64,000 bases of DNA from Chachezhania antarctica. GTDB lineage: Bacteria; Pseudomonadota; Alphaproteobacteria; Rhodobacterales; Rhodobacteraceae. The stretch lies in assembly GCF_003646465.1 (NCBI RefSeq), contig NZ_QZEX01000002.1, positions 124,001 to 188,000 of the forward strand, in the 5' to 3' direction. Under the pieces are notes generated by a model. The model saw only the letters and a list, made by a program, of their open reading frames with translations. It was not told where the DNA came from and searched no databases. This document shows, one piece after another, positions 56,735-64,000 of the stretch. Each line of letters opens with the position of its first letter. Within the stretch, counting starts at the first letter, position 1. Both the position numbers and the translations under genes were made by a program.

Positions 56735-58008
56735 TCGGCCGCGATGGCCTGGCCCTTGATACGCTCTTCGATCTCGTCGCGGAAGTTGCGGATCAGGCCC
56801 TGGATCGGCCATGCGGCCGCGTCGCCCAGAGCGCAGATGGTGTGGCCTTCGACCTGCTTGGTCACGTCGAAGAGCATGTCGATCTCCTCCACGCTGGCAT
56901 TGCCGGTCACCAGCCGTTCCATCACCCGCATCATCCAGCCGGTGCCTTCGCGGCACGGCGTGCACTGGCCGCAGCTTTCGTGCTTGAAGAACTTCGACAG
57001 CCGCCAGACCGCCTTGATGATGTCGGTCGACTGGTCCATCACGATCATGCAGCCGGTGCCGAAGCTCGACTTGTTCTCGCGCATCCAGTCGAAATCCATG
57101 ATCGCGTCGTCCAGCTGATCGGCCCGCAGAACGGGGCACGAGGCGCCGCCCGGGATCAGGGCCTTCAGGTTGTCCCACCCGCCGCGCACGCCGCCGCCAT
57201 GCTTTTCGATCAGCTCGCGCACCGACATCGACATTTCTTCTTCGAAGACGCAGGGCGTGTTCACGTGGCCGGTGATGGCAAAGAGCTTCGTGCCCGCGTT
57301 GTTCGGGCGCCCGAAGGACGAAAACCAGTCCGGCCCGCGGCGCAGGATCGTGGGCACGACGGCGATGGATTCGACGTTGTTCACCGTGGTCGGGCAGCCG
57401 TAAAGGCCCGCGCCGGCCGGGAACGGCGGCTTCATGCGGGGCATGCCCTTGCGGCCTTCGAGGCTTTCCAGCAGAGCGGTTTCCTCACCGCAGATGTAAG
57501 CGCCCGCGCCGTGTGTCAGGTACAGATCGAAATCCCAGCCGGAGCCGGCGGCGTTCGCGCCCAGCATGCCCGCCTCATAGCATTCGTCGATGGCCGCCTG
57601 CAGGGCTTCACGCTCGCGGATATATTCGCCGCGGATGTAGATGTAGGACGCATGCGCGTTCATCGCGAAAGACGCGATCAGGGCCCCTTCGATCAGCGTA
57701 TGCGGATCGTGGCGCATGATCTCGCGGTCCTTGCAGGTCGCGGGTTCGGATTCGTCGGCGTTGATCACAAGGTAAGCCGGGCGACCGTCGCTTTCCTTGG
57801 GCATGAACGACCATTTCAGACCGGTCGGAAAGCCCGCCCCGCCCCGGCCACGCAGGCCCGAATCCTTCATCTTCTGGATGATGTTGTCGCGTCCGTCGGC
57901 GATCAGCCCCGCGGTATTGTCCCAATGCCCGCGCTTCTTCGCGCCGTTCAGGGAACGGTCGTGCATCCCGTAGAGGTTCGTGAAGATGCGGTCCTGATCC
58001 TTGAGCAT
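56731..58008 (-). CDS. nuoF: NADH-quinone oxidoreductase subunit F
   Basis: NuoF is the NADH-binding subunit with FMN and cluster N3. The 425-residue protein has the nucleotide-binding [17 protein letters not shown], the FMN region [19 protein letters not shown], and the 4Fe-4S motif [15 protein letters not shown] with the distal cysteine in [10 protein letters not shown]. The ATG at 58008 is chosen because the conserved N-terminus ([14 protein letters not shown]) begins there. It lies 4 bases after the DUF5337 gene. Confidence 0.97.
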   Translation of the reverse strand: MLKDQDRIFTNLYGMHDRSLNGAKKRGHWDNTAGLIADGRDNIIQKMKDSGLRGRGGAGFPTGLKWSFMPKESDGRPAYLVINADESEPATCKDREIMRHDPHTLIEGALIASFAMNAHASYIYIRGEYIREREALQAAIDECYEAGMLGANAAGSGWDFDLYLTHGAGAYICGEETALLESLEGRKGMPRMKPPFPAGAGLYGCPTTVNNVESIAVVPTILRRGPDWFSSFGRPNNAGTKLFAITGHVNTPCVFEEEMSMSVRELIEKHGGGVRGGWDNLKALIPGGASCPVLRADQLDDAIMDFDWMRENKSSFGTGCMIVMDQSTDIIKAVWRLSKFFKHESCGQCTPCREGTGWMMRVMERLVTGNASVEEIDMLFDVTKQVEGHTICALGDAAAWPIQGLIRNFRDEIEERIKGQAIAAE

Positions 58009-58012
58009 GTCG

Positions 58013-58240
58013 TTACCCCTGGCTTTCTTGGCGCATGCGCCAGATCTGTACGATGTTGACGCCGGCATAAATCAGCGCGGCCAAAGCTGCGAAATCGAAG
58101 AGCAGCGCATAGCGCCCCGGAAGGCCCAGGGCGGGTCCGACGAAATTGGTCGCCAGAAGCCACAGCACGATGGACCCGGCGATCACGATCGCCGTGTGCC
58201 GGCCCTTACGGGCCATCTTGCGGTCCAGTTCGTCGCTCAT
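58013..58240 (-). CDS. DUF5337 small membrane protein
   Basis: A 75-residue protein with two membrane helices ([21 protein letters not shown] and [20 protein letters not shown]), a charged N-terminus ([13 protein letters not shown]) and a basic C-terminus. I recognise the DUF5337 family, found with nuoE and nuoF in Rhodobacterales. It sits 9 bases after nuoE and 4 before nuoF. The function is unknown; complex I association is plausible from position. Confidence 0.8.
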   Translation of the reverse strand: MSDELDRKMARKGRHTAIVIAGSIVLWLLATNFVGPALGLPGRYALLFDFAALAALIYAGVNIVQIWRMRQESQG

Positions 58241-58249
58241 GGCGTGCGC

Positions 58250-59458
58250 TTACGCTCCGTTCTTGTCGGCGGCGAGGGCCTCGGCCTGCGCGACCCAGTC
58301 GTCCCGCAGGATCCGGCCCTTGAATTTCAGGCGATTGTCGACCCAAGCGATCTCGTTCATGGACCAGGCCGCGATCTGGTCGAAATGGTAGAAGCCCAGT
58401 TCGTTCAGCATCTCTTCCAGCTTGGGGCCCACCCCGTTGATCAGCTTCAGATCGTCCGGCTCGGCGCCGTCGCGCGGGGCGGACAGCGTCTGGGGTTCGG
58501 ATTCGTCGATACCGGCCAGCAGGTCCTCGTCCTTGGCGTCACCGCTTTCGGGCTCGGTCGGAAGATCGCCCGGCACGTCGTCCGGCAGATCTTCGGGCAT
58601 CTCGTTCGCGCCGTCGGGCTCGTTCGCGGCCTCGTCAGACACCGGCGCGTCTTCGGTCGGGACAGGTTCTTCCGGACGCGCATGGTCCGCCGGAACCGGG
58701 CCCGACGTAGGAACCGGATCTGGCGTCGGCGCCGCATCCGGATCGGTCTCGGCTTTGATCCACGGCGTGACCAACGGCACCTCGGTGCCGTCGATGCGCT
58801 TGATCGTATCGCCGATTTCCTTGGCCAGCGCGACAGAGGCGTTGTCGGGCATCTTGTCCTTCTCGTACTCGGTCAGGCTGGTCAGGTTGTCCTTGGGCTC
58901 CGACGCATAGCGGCCGTTCTGCGGGCCCGGGACCGGCACATTGCCGGCGGCCAGATCATCGAGGATCTTGCCGAAGCTTTCGGTGGTCAGATCCTCGTAG
59001 TAATCCTTGCCGATCTGCGCCATCGGCGCGTTCGAGCAGGAGCCAAGGCATTCCACCTCTTCCCACGAGAACTTGCCGTCGCCCGACAACTGGTGTGCCT
59101 CGGGCGCGATCTTGTCCTTGCAGACGGCCATCAGGTCCTCGGCGCCGCAGATCATGCACGATGTCGTGCCGCAGACCTGGATATGCGCGACCGAGCCTAC
59201 GGGCTGCAGTTGGAACATGAAGTAGAAGGTCGCCACTTCCAGCACCCGGATATAGGCCAGGTCCAGCATTTCGGCCACGCCTTCGATGGCGGGCTTCGAC
59301 AGCCAGCCTTCCTGTTCCTGCGCGCGCCACAGAAGCGGGATCACGGCAGACGCCTGACGCCCTTCGGGATACTTCCTGATCTGCGCCTCGGCCCATTCCT
59401 GGTTGGCGGGCGTGAAGGCGAAGCTCTCGGGCTGTTCGTGGTATAGGCGGCGGAGCAT
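58250..59458 (-). CDS. nuoE: NADH-quinone oxidoreductase subunit E with C-terminal extension
   Basis: NuoE carries the 2Fe-2S cluster N1a in the NADH module. The N-terminal 165 residues are the normal thioredoxin-like domain, with the four cluster ligands Cys96 and Cys101 (VCGTTSC) and Cys137 and Cys141 (CLGSC). At 402 residues it is far longer than E. coli NuoE (166). Residues about 215-335 are a Pro/Glu/Asp-rich linker, and about 338-398 form a helix-hairpin-helix-like domain ([20 protein letters not shown]). Long NuoE is also known in Rhodobacter. AGGAAG precedes the ATG. Confidence 0.95.
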   Translation of the reverse strand: MLRRLYHEQPESFAFTPANQEWAEAQIRKYPEGRQASAVIPLLWRAQEQEGWLSKPAIEGVAEMLDLAYIRVLEVATFYFMFQLQPVGSVAHIQVCGTTSCMICGAEDLMAVCKDKIAPEAHQLSGDGKFSWEEVECLGSCSNAPMAQIGKDYYEDLTTESFGKILDDLAAGNVPVPGPQNGRYASEPKDNLTSLTEYEKDKMPDNASVALAKEIGDTIKRIDGTEVPLVTPWIKAETDPDAAPTPDPVPTSGPVPADHARPEEPVPTEDAPVSDEAANEPDGANEMPEDLPDDVPGDLPTEPESGDAKDEDLLAGIDESEPQTLSAPRDGAEPDDLKLINGVGPKLEEMLNELGFYHFDQIAAWSMNEIAWVDNRLKFKGRILRDDWVAQAEALAADKNGA

Positions 59459-59468
59459 AGGCGTCTTC

Positions 59469-59624
59469 CTAGGGCTTTATTACGTGTTCGTGGCGCGAGA
59501 TCGGACGTTCGGCGCCGTCCTTCTCGGACATCGGGATGGAATCGGCAAGGCGGGAAACGGGCCGGCTGCCAGCGAACCCACCGGTTGCAAAGCCATCAAG
59601 ACCCGGACCCCTGCCAGCACCCAT
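59469..59624 (-). CDS. Possible 51-codon gene between nuoD and nuoE
   Basis: On the minus strand an ATG overlaps the nuoD stop codon as TAATG and opens a 51-codon frame ending at TAG 59471-59469, ten bases before nuoE. The peptide is Gly-rich at first ([20 protein letters not shown]) and hydrophilic at the end ([19 protein letters not shown]). There is no membrane segment and no recognised domain. An internal ATG 32 codons in would give a 20-residue peptide. The overlap style matches the operon, but coding status is unproven; otherwise this is a 165-base leader of nuoE. Confidence 0.3.
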   Translation of the reverse strand: MGAGRGPGLDGFATGGFAGSRPVSRLADSIPMSEKDGAERPISRHEHVIKP

Positions 59625-60844
59625 TAACGGTCGACCTCACCAAACACGATGTCGAGTGTCCCGATGATGGCCGCCACGTCGGCCAGCTGGTGGCCCTTGG
59701 TCATGTATTCCAGTGCCTGCAGGTGCAGGAAGCCCGGCGCGCGCAGCTTGGCGCGGTAGGGGCGGTTCGTGCCGTCGGCCACCATGTAGACGCCGAATTC
59801 GCCCTTGGGCGCCTCGACGGCGGCATAGACCTCGCCCGCGGGGACGTGGAAACCTTCGGTATAAAGCTTGAAGTGATGGATCAGCGCTTCCATCGACCGC
59901 TTCATGTCGCCGCGGTCGGGCGGGGTCAGCTTGCCGCGGGCCAGGATATCGGTCTGCGCGTCGGGTTCGCGCAGCTTGGCCAGCGCCTGCTGCATGATCT
60001 TGGTCGACTGGCGCATTTCCTCCATCCGCATCAGGAAACGGTCGTAGCAGTCGCCGTTCTTGCCGATGGGGATCTGGAAATCGAATTCGTCATAGCATTC
60101 ATAGGGCTGCGCGCGGCGCAGGTCCCATGCCAGCCCGGCCGAGCGCGCCATGACGCCGCTCATGCCCCAATCCAGCACGTCCTGCTGGTTCACCACGCCG
60201 ATATCGACGTTGCGCTGCTTGAAGATCCGGTTTTCGGTCAGCAGGCCGTCGATGTCGTCGAGCTTGGACGGGAACTGTTCACACCACGCATCCAGATCAT
60301 CCAGTAGCTTGGGCGGCAGATCCTGGTGCACGCCGCCGGGGCGGAAATAGGCCGCGTGCAGGCGCGCGCCGCAGGCCCGTTCGTAGAAATCCATCAGCTT
60401 CTCGCGTTCCGCGAAGCCCCAGAGCGGCGGCGTCAGCGCGCCCACGTCCATGGCCTGTGTCGTCACGTTCAGCAGGTGATTCAGGTTGCGCCCGATTTCC
60501 GAGAACAGCACCCGGATCAGCGAGGCGCGCCGCGGCACGACGGTGCCGGTCAGCTTCTCGATCGCCATGCACCAGGCGTGTTCCTGGTTCATCGGCGCCA
60601 CGTAATCCAGCCGGTCGAGATAGGGCAGGTTCTGCAGGTAGGTCCGCGATTCCATCAGCTTTTCGGTCCCGCGGTGCAGCAGCCCGATATGCGGGTCGCA
60701 GCGTTCCACGATCTCGCCGTCAAGCTCCAGCACCAGCCGCAGCACGCCGTGCGCGGCCGGGTGTTGCGGCCCGAAGTTGATGTTGAAGTTCCGGATCTTC
60801 TGTTCGCCGGTCAGCGCGTCTTCGAAACCCTTGGAGCCGTCCAT
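59624..60844 (-). CDS. nuoD: NADH-quinone oxidoreductase subunit D
   Basis: NuoD is the 49-kDa subunit that lines the quinone site. The 406-residue protein has the conserved N-terminal [15 protein letters not shown] (quinone-site histidine), [15 protein letters not shown] and [15 protein letters not shown]. It ends FGEVDR, like mitochondrial homologues. NuoC and NuoD are separate, unlike in E. coli. The ATG at 60844 overlaps the stop of the small membrane-protein gene (TGATG). Confidence 0.98.
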   Translation of the reverse strand: MDGSKGFEDALTGEQKIRNFNINFGPQHPAAHGVLRLVLELDGEIVERCDPHIGLLHRGTEKLMESRTYLQNLPYLDRLDYVAPMNQEHAWCMAIEKLTGTVVPRRASLIRVLFSEIGRNLNHLLNVTTQAMDVGALTPPLWGFAEREKLMDFYERACGARLHAAYFRPGGVHQDLPPKLLDDLDAWCEQFPSKLDDIDGLLTENRIFKQRNVDIGVVNQQDVLDWGMSGVMARSAGLAWDLRRAQPYECYDEFDFQIPIGKNGDCYDRFLMRMEEMRQSTKIMQQALAKLREPDAQTDILARGKLTPPDRGDMKRSMEALIHHFKLYTEGFHVPAGEVYAAVEAPKGEFGVYMVADGTNRPYRAKLRAPGFLHLQALEYMTKGHQLADVAAIIGTLDIVFGEVDR

Positions 60845-61014
60845 CAGCGTTTCTCCAGCTCTTGCAGTTTGACCCCCATCCACCAGATCAGCGCAGCGGT
60901 GCCGATGGGGATAAGGCAGGCGAAAGCCCAGTATTTGTTGATGCCGAAATGCGGCAGCAGCTTCAGCATCGGAACCGTGGCCGAGGCCAGCAGAAGCCAG
61001 ATCAGGAAGCCCAT
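60844..61014 (-). CDS. Very small membrane protein between nuoC and nuoD
   Basis: A 56-codon gene read directly on the minus strand. It starts [20 protein letters not shown], continues with [25 protein letters not shown] and ends VKLQELEKR. Two membrane helices and a charged C-terminus are predicted. The start has AGGGGG at suitable spacing; the stop overlaps nuoD (TGATG). It begins 18 bases after nuoC. The tight coupling argues for a real gene, perhaps corresponding to one of the unidentified reading frames known in Rhodobacter nuo operons. Its role is unknown. Confidence 0.75.
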   Translation of the reverse strand: MGFLIWLLLASATVPMLKLLPHFGINKYWAFACLIPIGTAALIWWMGVKLQELEKR

Positions 61015-61032
61015 ATTATGCCCCCTGCCCGA

Positions 61033-61644
61033 TCACTTCGGAACCTCGTCCGTCTTCTCGTCACCAGGCAGGATATATTTGGCACCTTCCCACGGGCTCA
61101 TGAAATCGAACTGGCGGTATTCCTGGACCAGGTCGACCGGTTCATAGACGACGCGCTTTTCAGCCTCGTCGTAGCGCAATTCGATATAGCCCGTGGTCGG
61201 GAAATCCTTGCGCAGCGGATAGCCGCGGAAGCCGTAATCGGTCAGGATCCGGCGCAGGTCCGGGTGGCCGGTGAACAGGATGCCGAACATGTCGAAGGTT
61301 TCCCGTTCGAACCAGTTGGCGGACGGGTGCAGGTCGATGATCGACGGCACCATGTCCTCTTCCCGGATCGACACGCGCAGGCGGATGCGCTGGTTGTTGG
61401 TCATCGACAGGAAGTGGTAGATCACGTCGAACCGCTTGGCCCGGTCGGGATGATCGACGCCGGTGATGTCGACAAGCGACGTGAACCGGCAGGTCGCATC
61501 GCTTTTCAGGAAGTCGACGAAGCCCACGAGGCTCGACGGGGCCACATCGACGTTCAGCTCATCGAACGAGATTTCCCACGACAGCACGCAATCCGGCCGC
61601 TTGGAGGCGATGTGTTCGCCCAGTTCGTTCAGTGCGTCGCTCAT
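61033..61644 (-). CDS. nuoC: NADH-quinone oxidoreductase subunit C
   Basis: NuoC is the 30-kDa peripheral subunit near the quinone site. The 203-residue protein has the family motif [24 protein letters not shown]-type (about 105-128) and the C-terminal [18 protein letters not shown]. It is a separate protein, as in mitochondria. A strong GC hairpin lies in the 60-base gap after nuoB. Confidence 0.98.
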   Translation of the reverse strand: MSDALNELGEHIASKRPDCVLSWEISFDELNVDVAPSSLVGFVDFLKSDATCRFTSLVDITGVDHPDRAKRFDVIYHFLSMTNNQRIRLRVSIREEDMVPSIIDLHPSANWFERETFDMFGILFTGHPDLRRILTDYGFRGYPLRKDFPTTGYIELRYDEAEKRVVYEPVDLVQEYRQFDFMSPWEGAKYILPGDEKTDEVPK

Positions 61645-61672
61645 CGGCTTCGTTCCTCAGTATGTGCAGGCC

Positions 61673-61689
61673 CCACCCCGCCGGGGTGG
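61673..61689. other. GC hairpin between nuoB and nuoC
   Basis: CCACCCC and GGGGTGG are perfect 7-base arms around a 3-base loop in the 60-base gap between nuoB and nuoC. There is no T-run, so it probably shapes mRNA processing or stability rather than ending transcription. Confidence 0.5.
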
Positions 61690-61704
61690 CGGCCCATTGC
61701 GCGC

Positions 61705-62229
61705 TCAGCGGGCCAGCGTCCCAGTGCGGCGGATCTTCCGCTGCAACTGCAGGAAGCCGTAGATCAGCGCCTCGGCCGTCGGCGGGCAGCCGGGGACGTA
61801 GATGTCAACCGGGATGATCCGGTCGCAGCCGCGCACCACCGAGTAGCTGTAGTGGTAATACCCGCCCCCGTTGGCGCAGGATCCCATCGAGATCACGTAG
61901 CGCGGTTCGGGCATCTGGTCATAGACCTTGCGCAGCGCCGGCGCCATCTTGTTGGTCAGCGTGCCGGCCACGATCATCACGTCCGACTGGCGCGGGGACG
62001 CGCGCGGCGCGATCCCGAAGCGGTCGGCATCGTAGCGCGGCATCGACGAATGCATCATCTCGACCGCGCAGCAGGCCAGGCCGAAGGTCATCCAGTGGAG
62101 CGAGCCGGTGCGCGCCCAGTTGATGATGTCCTGCGTCGAGGTCAGCAGGAAGCCGCGGTCTTCGAGTTCCCGGTTGAACGCCTGTGCGTTCACGTCCGGG
62201 TCGGCGCCGGCGGTGTTCGGGCCTGTCAT
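61705..62229 (-). CDS. nuoB: NADH-quinone oxidoreductase subunit B
   Basis: NuoB holds cluster N2, the last electron carrier before quinone. The 174-residue protein has the tandem cysteines in [12 protein letters not shown], then [24 protein letters not shown] and [11 protein letters not shown]. The ATG at 62229 overlaps the nuoA stop codon as TGATG; an in-frame ATG three codons upstream is less likely. Confidence 0.98.
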   Translation of the reverse strand: MTGPNTAGADPDVNAQAFNRELEDRGFLLTSTQDIINWARTGSLHWMTFGLACCAVEMMHSSMPRYDADRFGIAPRASPRQSDVMIVAGTLTNKMAPALRKVYDQMPEPRYVISMGSCANGGGYYHYSYSVVRGCDRIIPVDIYVPGCPPTAEALIYGFLQLQRKIRRTGTLAR

Positions 62230-62603
62230 CACTCCCATTCCAGCGCTCCCTTCTTCCATTCGTAAGCAAAGCCGATCGTCAGGACGCCCAGGAAGACGAT
62301 CATCGACCAGAACCCGACCATCGACACGTCCTTGAACGCGGTGGCCCATGGGAACAGGAAGGCGATTTCCAGATCGAAGATGATGAAGAGGATCGACACC
62401 AGGTAGAATCGGATATCGAATTTCATCCGAGCGTCATCGAACGCGTTGAACCCGCATTCGTAGGCCGAGACCTTCTCGGGGTCGGGATTCCGCACCGCGA
62501 TGAGAATGGCCGACGCGGCAAGCGCAATGGCCAAGCCAATCGCTACGGCCAGAAAGATAAGGATGGGCAAGTAGTCTCTGAGAAGATCTTCCAAGACTGA
62601 CAA
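62229..62603 (-). CDS. nuoA: NADH-quinone oxidoreductase subunit A
   Basis: A 124-residue complex I membrane subunit with three helices. The conserved loop [36 protein letters not shown] region contains the cysteine of the mobile ND3 loop. It is the first gene of the nuo operon. A hairpin (62611-62617/62624-62630) lies in its leader and a candidate promoter lies 50-80 bases upstream. Confidence 0.98.
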   Translation of the reverse strand: MSVLEDLLRDYLPILIFLAVAIGLAIALAASAILIAVRNPDPEKVSAYECGFNAFDDARMKFDIRFYLVSILFIIFDLEIAFLFPWATAFKDVSMVGFWSMIVFLGVLTIGFAYEWKKGALEWE

Positions 62604-62654
62604 CCTTTCCCGGCACCTCGACGGGTGCCGCGCATGAGCCGGGTCATGGGGGAT

Positions 62655-62683
62655 TGTCTACCGCCGTGGCGAGACAGGGTCAA
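62655..62683 (-). promoter_or_regulatory. Candidate sigma-70 promoter of the nuo operon
   Basis: On the minus strand TTGACC (62683-62678), a 17-base spacer and TAGACA (62660-62655) precede nuoA by about 52 bases. A 7-base-pair hairpin lies between it and the start codon. The -35 is five of six, the -10 weaker. Confidence 0.5.
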
Positions 62684-62877
62684 CCGAACCCGCCACATCA
62701 TCGCGGGCCGGATCGCCGCAGGTGACAGATGCCAAAAGCTTGGGCGACGCGGGCCCGCATGCCGGCCAGAACGGGCCGAAACGACTGATTTTCCGGGCTG
62801 GATGACGAAACGTCATCCTGTGACGCGCGCGTCCTCCGCCGGGGGGGGCAGTGGGATACCAGGCGCCAAAAAGTGAA

Positions 62878-63075
62878 TCAAACTGTCCGGATGACGAAGC
62901 TCATGCCGGACTGTTGCGCCCAGAACTCACCTTTCGGGTTCGCGCGGAAGGTCATCGCTACGCCGGCCATGTTGATCCGCACCTGCTTCGACGACCGCGT
63001 CACAACGATCCCTTCCACGATTTTCCCCGAGTCCGTGCATTCAACCCGCACGTTCCCGCCTTCAACGATCTTCAT
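62878..63075 (-). CDS. Small soluble protein of unknown function
   Basis: A 65-residue protein starting MKIVEGGNVRVECTDSGKIV, with alternating beta-strand pattern (GIVVTRSSKQVRINMAGVAM) and no membrane segment. The compact all-beta pattern loosely recalls PilZ-like or SH3-like folds, but no motif is decisive. The ATG at 63075 has GGCAGG just upstream; longer in-frame starts run into GC-rich sequence with no ribosome-binding site. It stands alone upstream of the nuo operon, on the same strand; the 274 bases between it and nuoA hold the nuo promoter and nothing else I recognise. Confidence 0.55.
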   Translation of the reverse strand: MKIVEGGNVRVECTDSGKIVEGIVVTRSSKQVRINMAGVAMTFRANPKGEFWAQQSGMSFVIRTV

Positions 63076-63350
63076 CCTGCCCGTCCCCCTGTAACCCGAC
63101 TCGCCTGAGTGCGGGGTACGGGGAGCATACGTCATCGGCGTGACAGAACGCACTTTCATCGCGCCGGAGAGGTTGCGTCGGCCGGATCTCACCGTTCAGG
63201 CAAGGCACCGAACGCCCTTGAAGAGCATGCCTTGCTCAATGCCGCGCGACGCGGCAAGGTCTGCCATGGGCAGACGAGGCTTTGACACATTCAGGCGCTG
63301 CGCCGAATGAACCCGTCGGGCTTATGTTCAAGTCAAAAGTTAGGAAAAAC

Positions 63351-64000
63351 ATGTGCCGCGTCTTCGCCTATATCGGCCCGGAAATACCGCTTGAAAGCCT
63401 GCTTCTCGAGCCGGAAAACAGCCTGATCAACCAGAGCCTGGACCCGGAGCTTCATCCGCATCTTCAATTGGCTGGCTGGGGATTTGGAGCGTGGAGCAAA
63501 CACCTTCTGAAGCCGGAAGAGCCGTTCCTTTACCACAGGCCCAAGGCGGCCTTCTACGACGACAACGTACAGGGGATCATACCCAGCCTTCAGGGCAGCA
63601 CCCTGCTCGCGCATGTCAGAGCGTCGAGTTATCATGCCGGGGTTGTCCTGACCGATGAGAATTGTCATCCCTTCACCTTCGAGGGTACGCCGTGGATCAT
63701 TGCCCAGAACGGCGCGTTGCCGAACTGGAGGTTGCTGCAAAGGGAATTGCTGCCGCATTTCGAGGATCGGTATCTGAAGCAGATAAAGGGCACCACCGAC
63801 ACGGAGTTCCTTTTTGCCCTGCTGCTGTCATTGCTTGACGGCGACAGCGACGAAAACGTCAAGAAAGGGTTCGAAAAACTTCTGGAGGTCATTGTTCAGG
63901 CAATGGAAAAGCTTGGCCTGCCTGCCCTGACCAAATTGAAGATCGCCCTGGTCGCTCCGGGTCGGATCATCGGCGTCAATTACGGCTGCGGGCATGACGG
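63351..64000 (+). CDS. Class II glutamine amidotransferase, N-terminal part (continues past window)
   Basis: The frame opens with ATG 63351 and is still open at base 64000 (216 codons seen). It starts MCRVFAYIG; after methionine removal the cysteine is the nucleophile of an Ntn-type glutaminase. Further motifs are LLAHVRASSYHAG (the arginine that binds the glutamine carboxylate) and IIAQNGALPNW (oxyanion-hole Asn-Gly). The spacing matches YafJ/EgtC-type stand-alone amidotransferases more than PurF or GlmS. Acceptor unknown. TAGGAAAAAC precedes the start. A TTGACA at 63282-63287 upstream lacks a good -10. Confidence 0.85.
   Translation, partial: MCRVFAYIGPEIPLESLLLEPENSLINQSLDPELHPHLQLAGWGFGAWSKHLLKPEEPFLYHRPKAAFYDDNVQGIIPSLQGSTLLAHVRASSYHAGVVLTDENCHPFTFEGTPWIIAQNGALPNWRLLQRELLPHFEDRYLKQIKGTTDTEFLFALLLSLLDGDSDENVKKGFEKLLEVIVQAMEKLGLPALTKLKIALVAPGRIIGVNYGCGHD

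Noticed and set aside
58440-58760. Pro/Glu/Asp-rich segment of nuoE as a frameshift or separate gene
   Set aside because: The frame stays open with consistent codon use and joins a structured C-terminal domain; long NuoE proteins are known in this bacterial group.
63282-63310. Promoter for the glutamine amidotransferase gene (TTGACA at 63282)
   Set aside because: The hexamer 17 bases downstream (GAATGA) is a poor -10, so the call is not supported well enough for a feature.

Overview
The window is GC-rich chromosomal DNA from a marine-type alphaproteobacterium, most likely Rhodobacterales (Roseobacter/Rhodobacter group). The evidence is a long nuo operon carrying DUF5333 and DUF5337 accessory genes, a NuoE with a C-terminal helix-hairpin-helix extension, Hint-domain and RTX proteins, the surE-pcm-nlpD cluster next to tatABC, and short dispersed hairpin repeats. 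I see no rRNA, CRISPR array, transposase or phage genes. Almost all of the DNA is packed, conserved coding sequence.

Layout. 1-3.0 kb: pyrC (5' end outside the window) and pyrE, with an RTX calcium-binding protein gene between them. 3.2-7.5 kb: dnaB, then an SH3-domain exported protein, a DUF3137 membrane protein and a DUF1194 protein. 7.56 kb: tRNA-Val(TAC). 7.7-13.8 kb (minus strand): gpsA, a HAD-IIB phosphatase and a glucosylglycerol-phosphate-synthase-like GT20 gene with overlapping ends, then a terminator and two tandem MFS paralogues. 14.1-18.4 kb: a divergent GH13 alpha-glucosidase, then alr and an MlaE/MlaF-type ABC pair. 19-23.6 kb: pqiA-like, radA, cvpA, purF and a small PilP/GspC-like protein. 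23.7-27.3 kb: an SDR, surE, pcm and a LysM/M23 lipoprotein. 27.26-27.57 kb: a symmetrical block of dispersed repeats between convergent genes. 27.6-30.2 kb (minus): tatA-tatB-tatC and a DUF815 ATPase. 30.4-35.7 kb: a WYL regulator, two Hint-domain proteins, an orphan ABC ATPase and an SDR. 35.7-40 kb: prfC, an unknown gene and a DEAD-box helicase.

From 62.6 kb down to 40.1 kb (minus strand) lies one almost gapless respiratory complex I operon: nuoA-B-C-(small)-D-(small?)-E-DUF5337-F-DUF5333-sulfotransferase-MAPEG-lipoprotein-DUF5333-G-lipoprotein-H-I-CMD-J-(small)-K-L-M-N. It runs on through birA and coaX into the ribonuclease J gene, which meets the helicase gene at an intrinsic terminator. 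All 14 complex I subunits are present. A candidate sigma-70 promoter lies upstream of nuoA. The window ends with a small unknown gene and the start of a class II glutamine amidotransferase.

The most interesting systems are: (1) a compact three-gene cassette that could make the compatible solute glucosylglycerol from DHAP and a nucleotide-glucose; (2) the accessory genes inside the nuo operon, including two very small membrane-protein genes read directly from the sequence and two DUF5333 paralogues on either side of an inserted MAPEG/sulfotransferase block; (3) the RTX gene between pyrC and pyrE.
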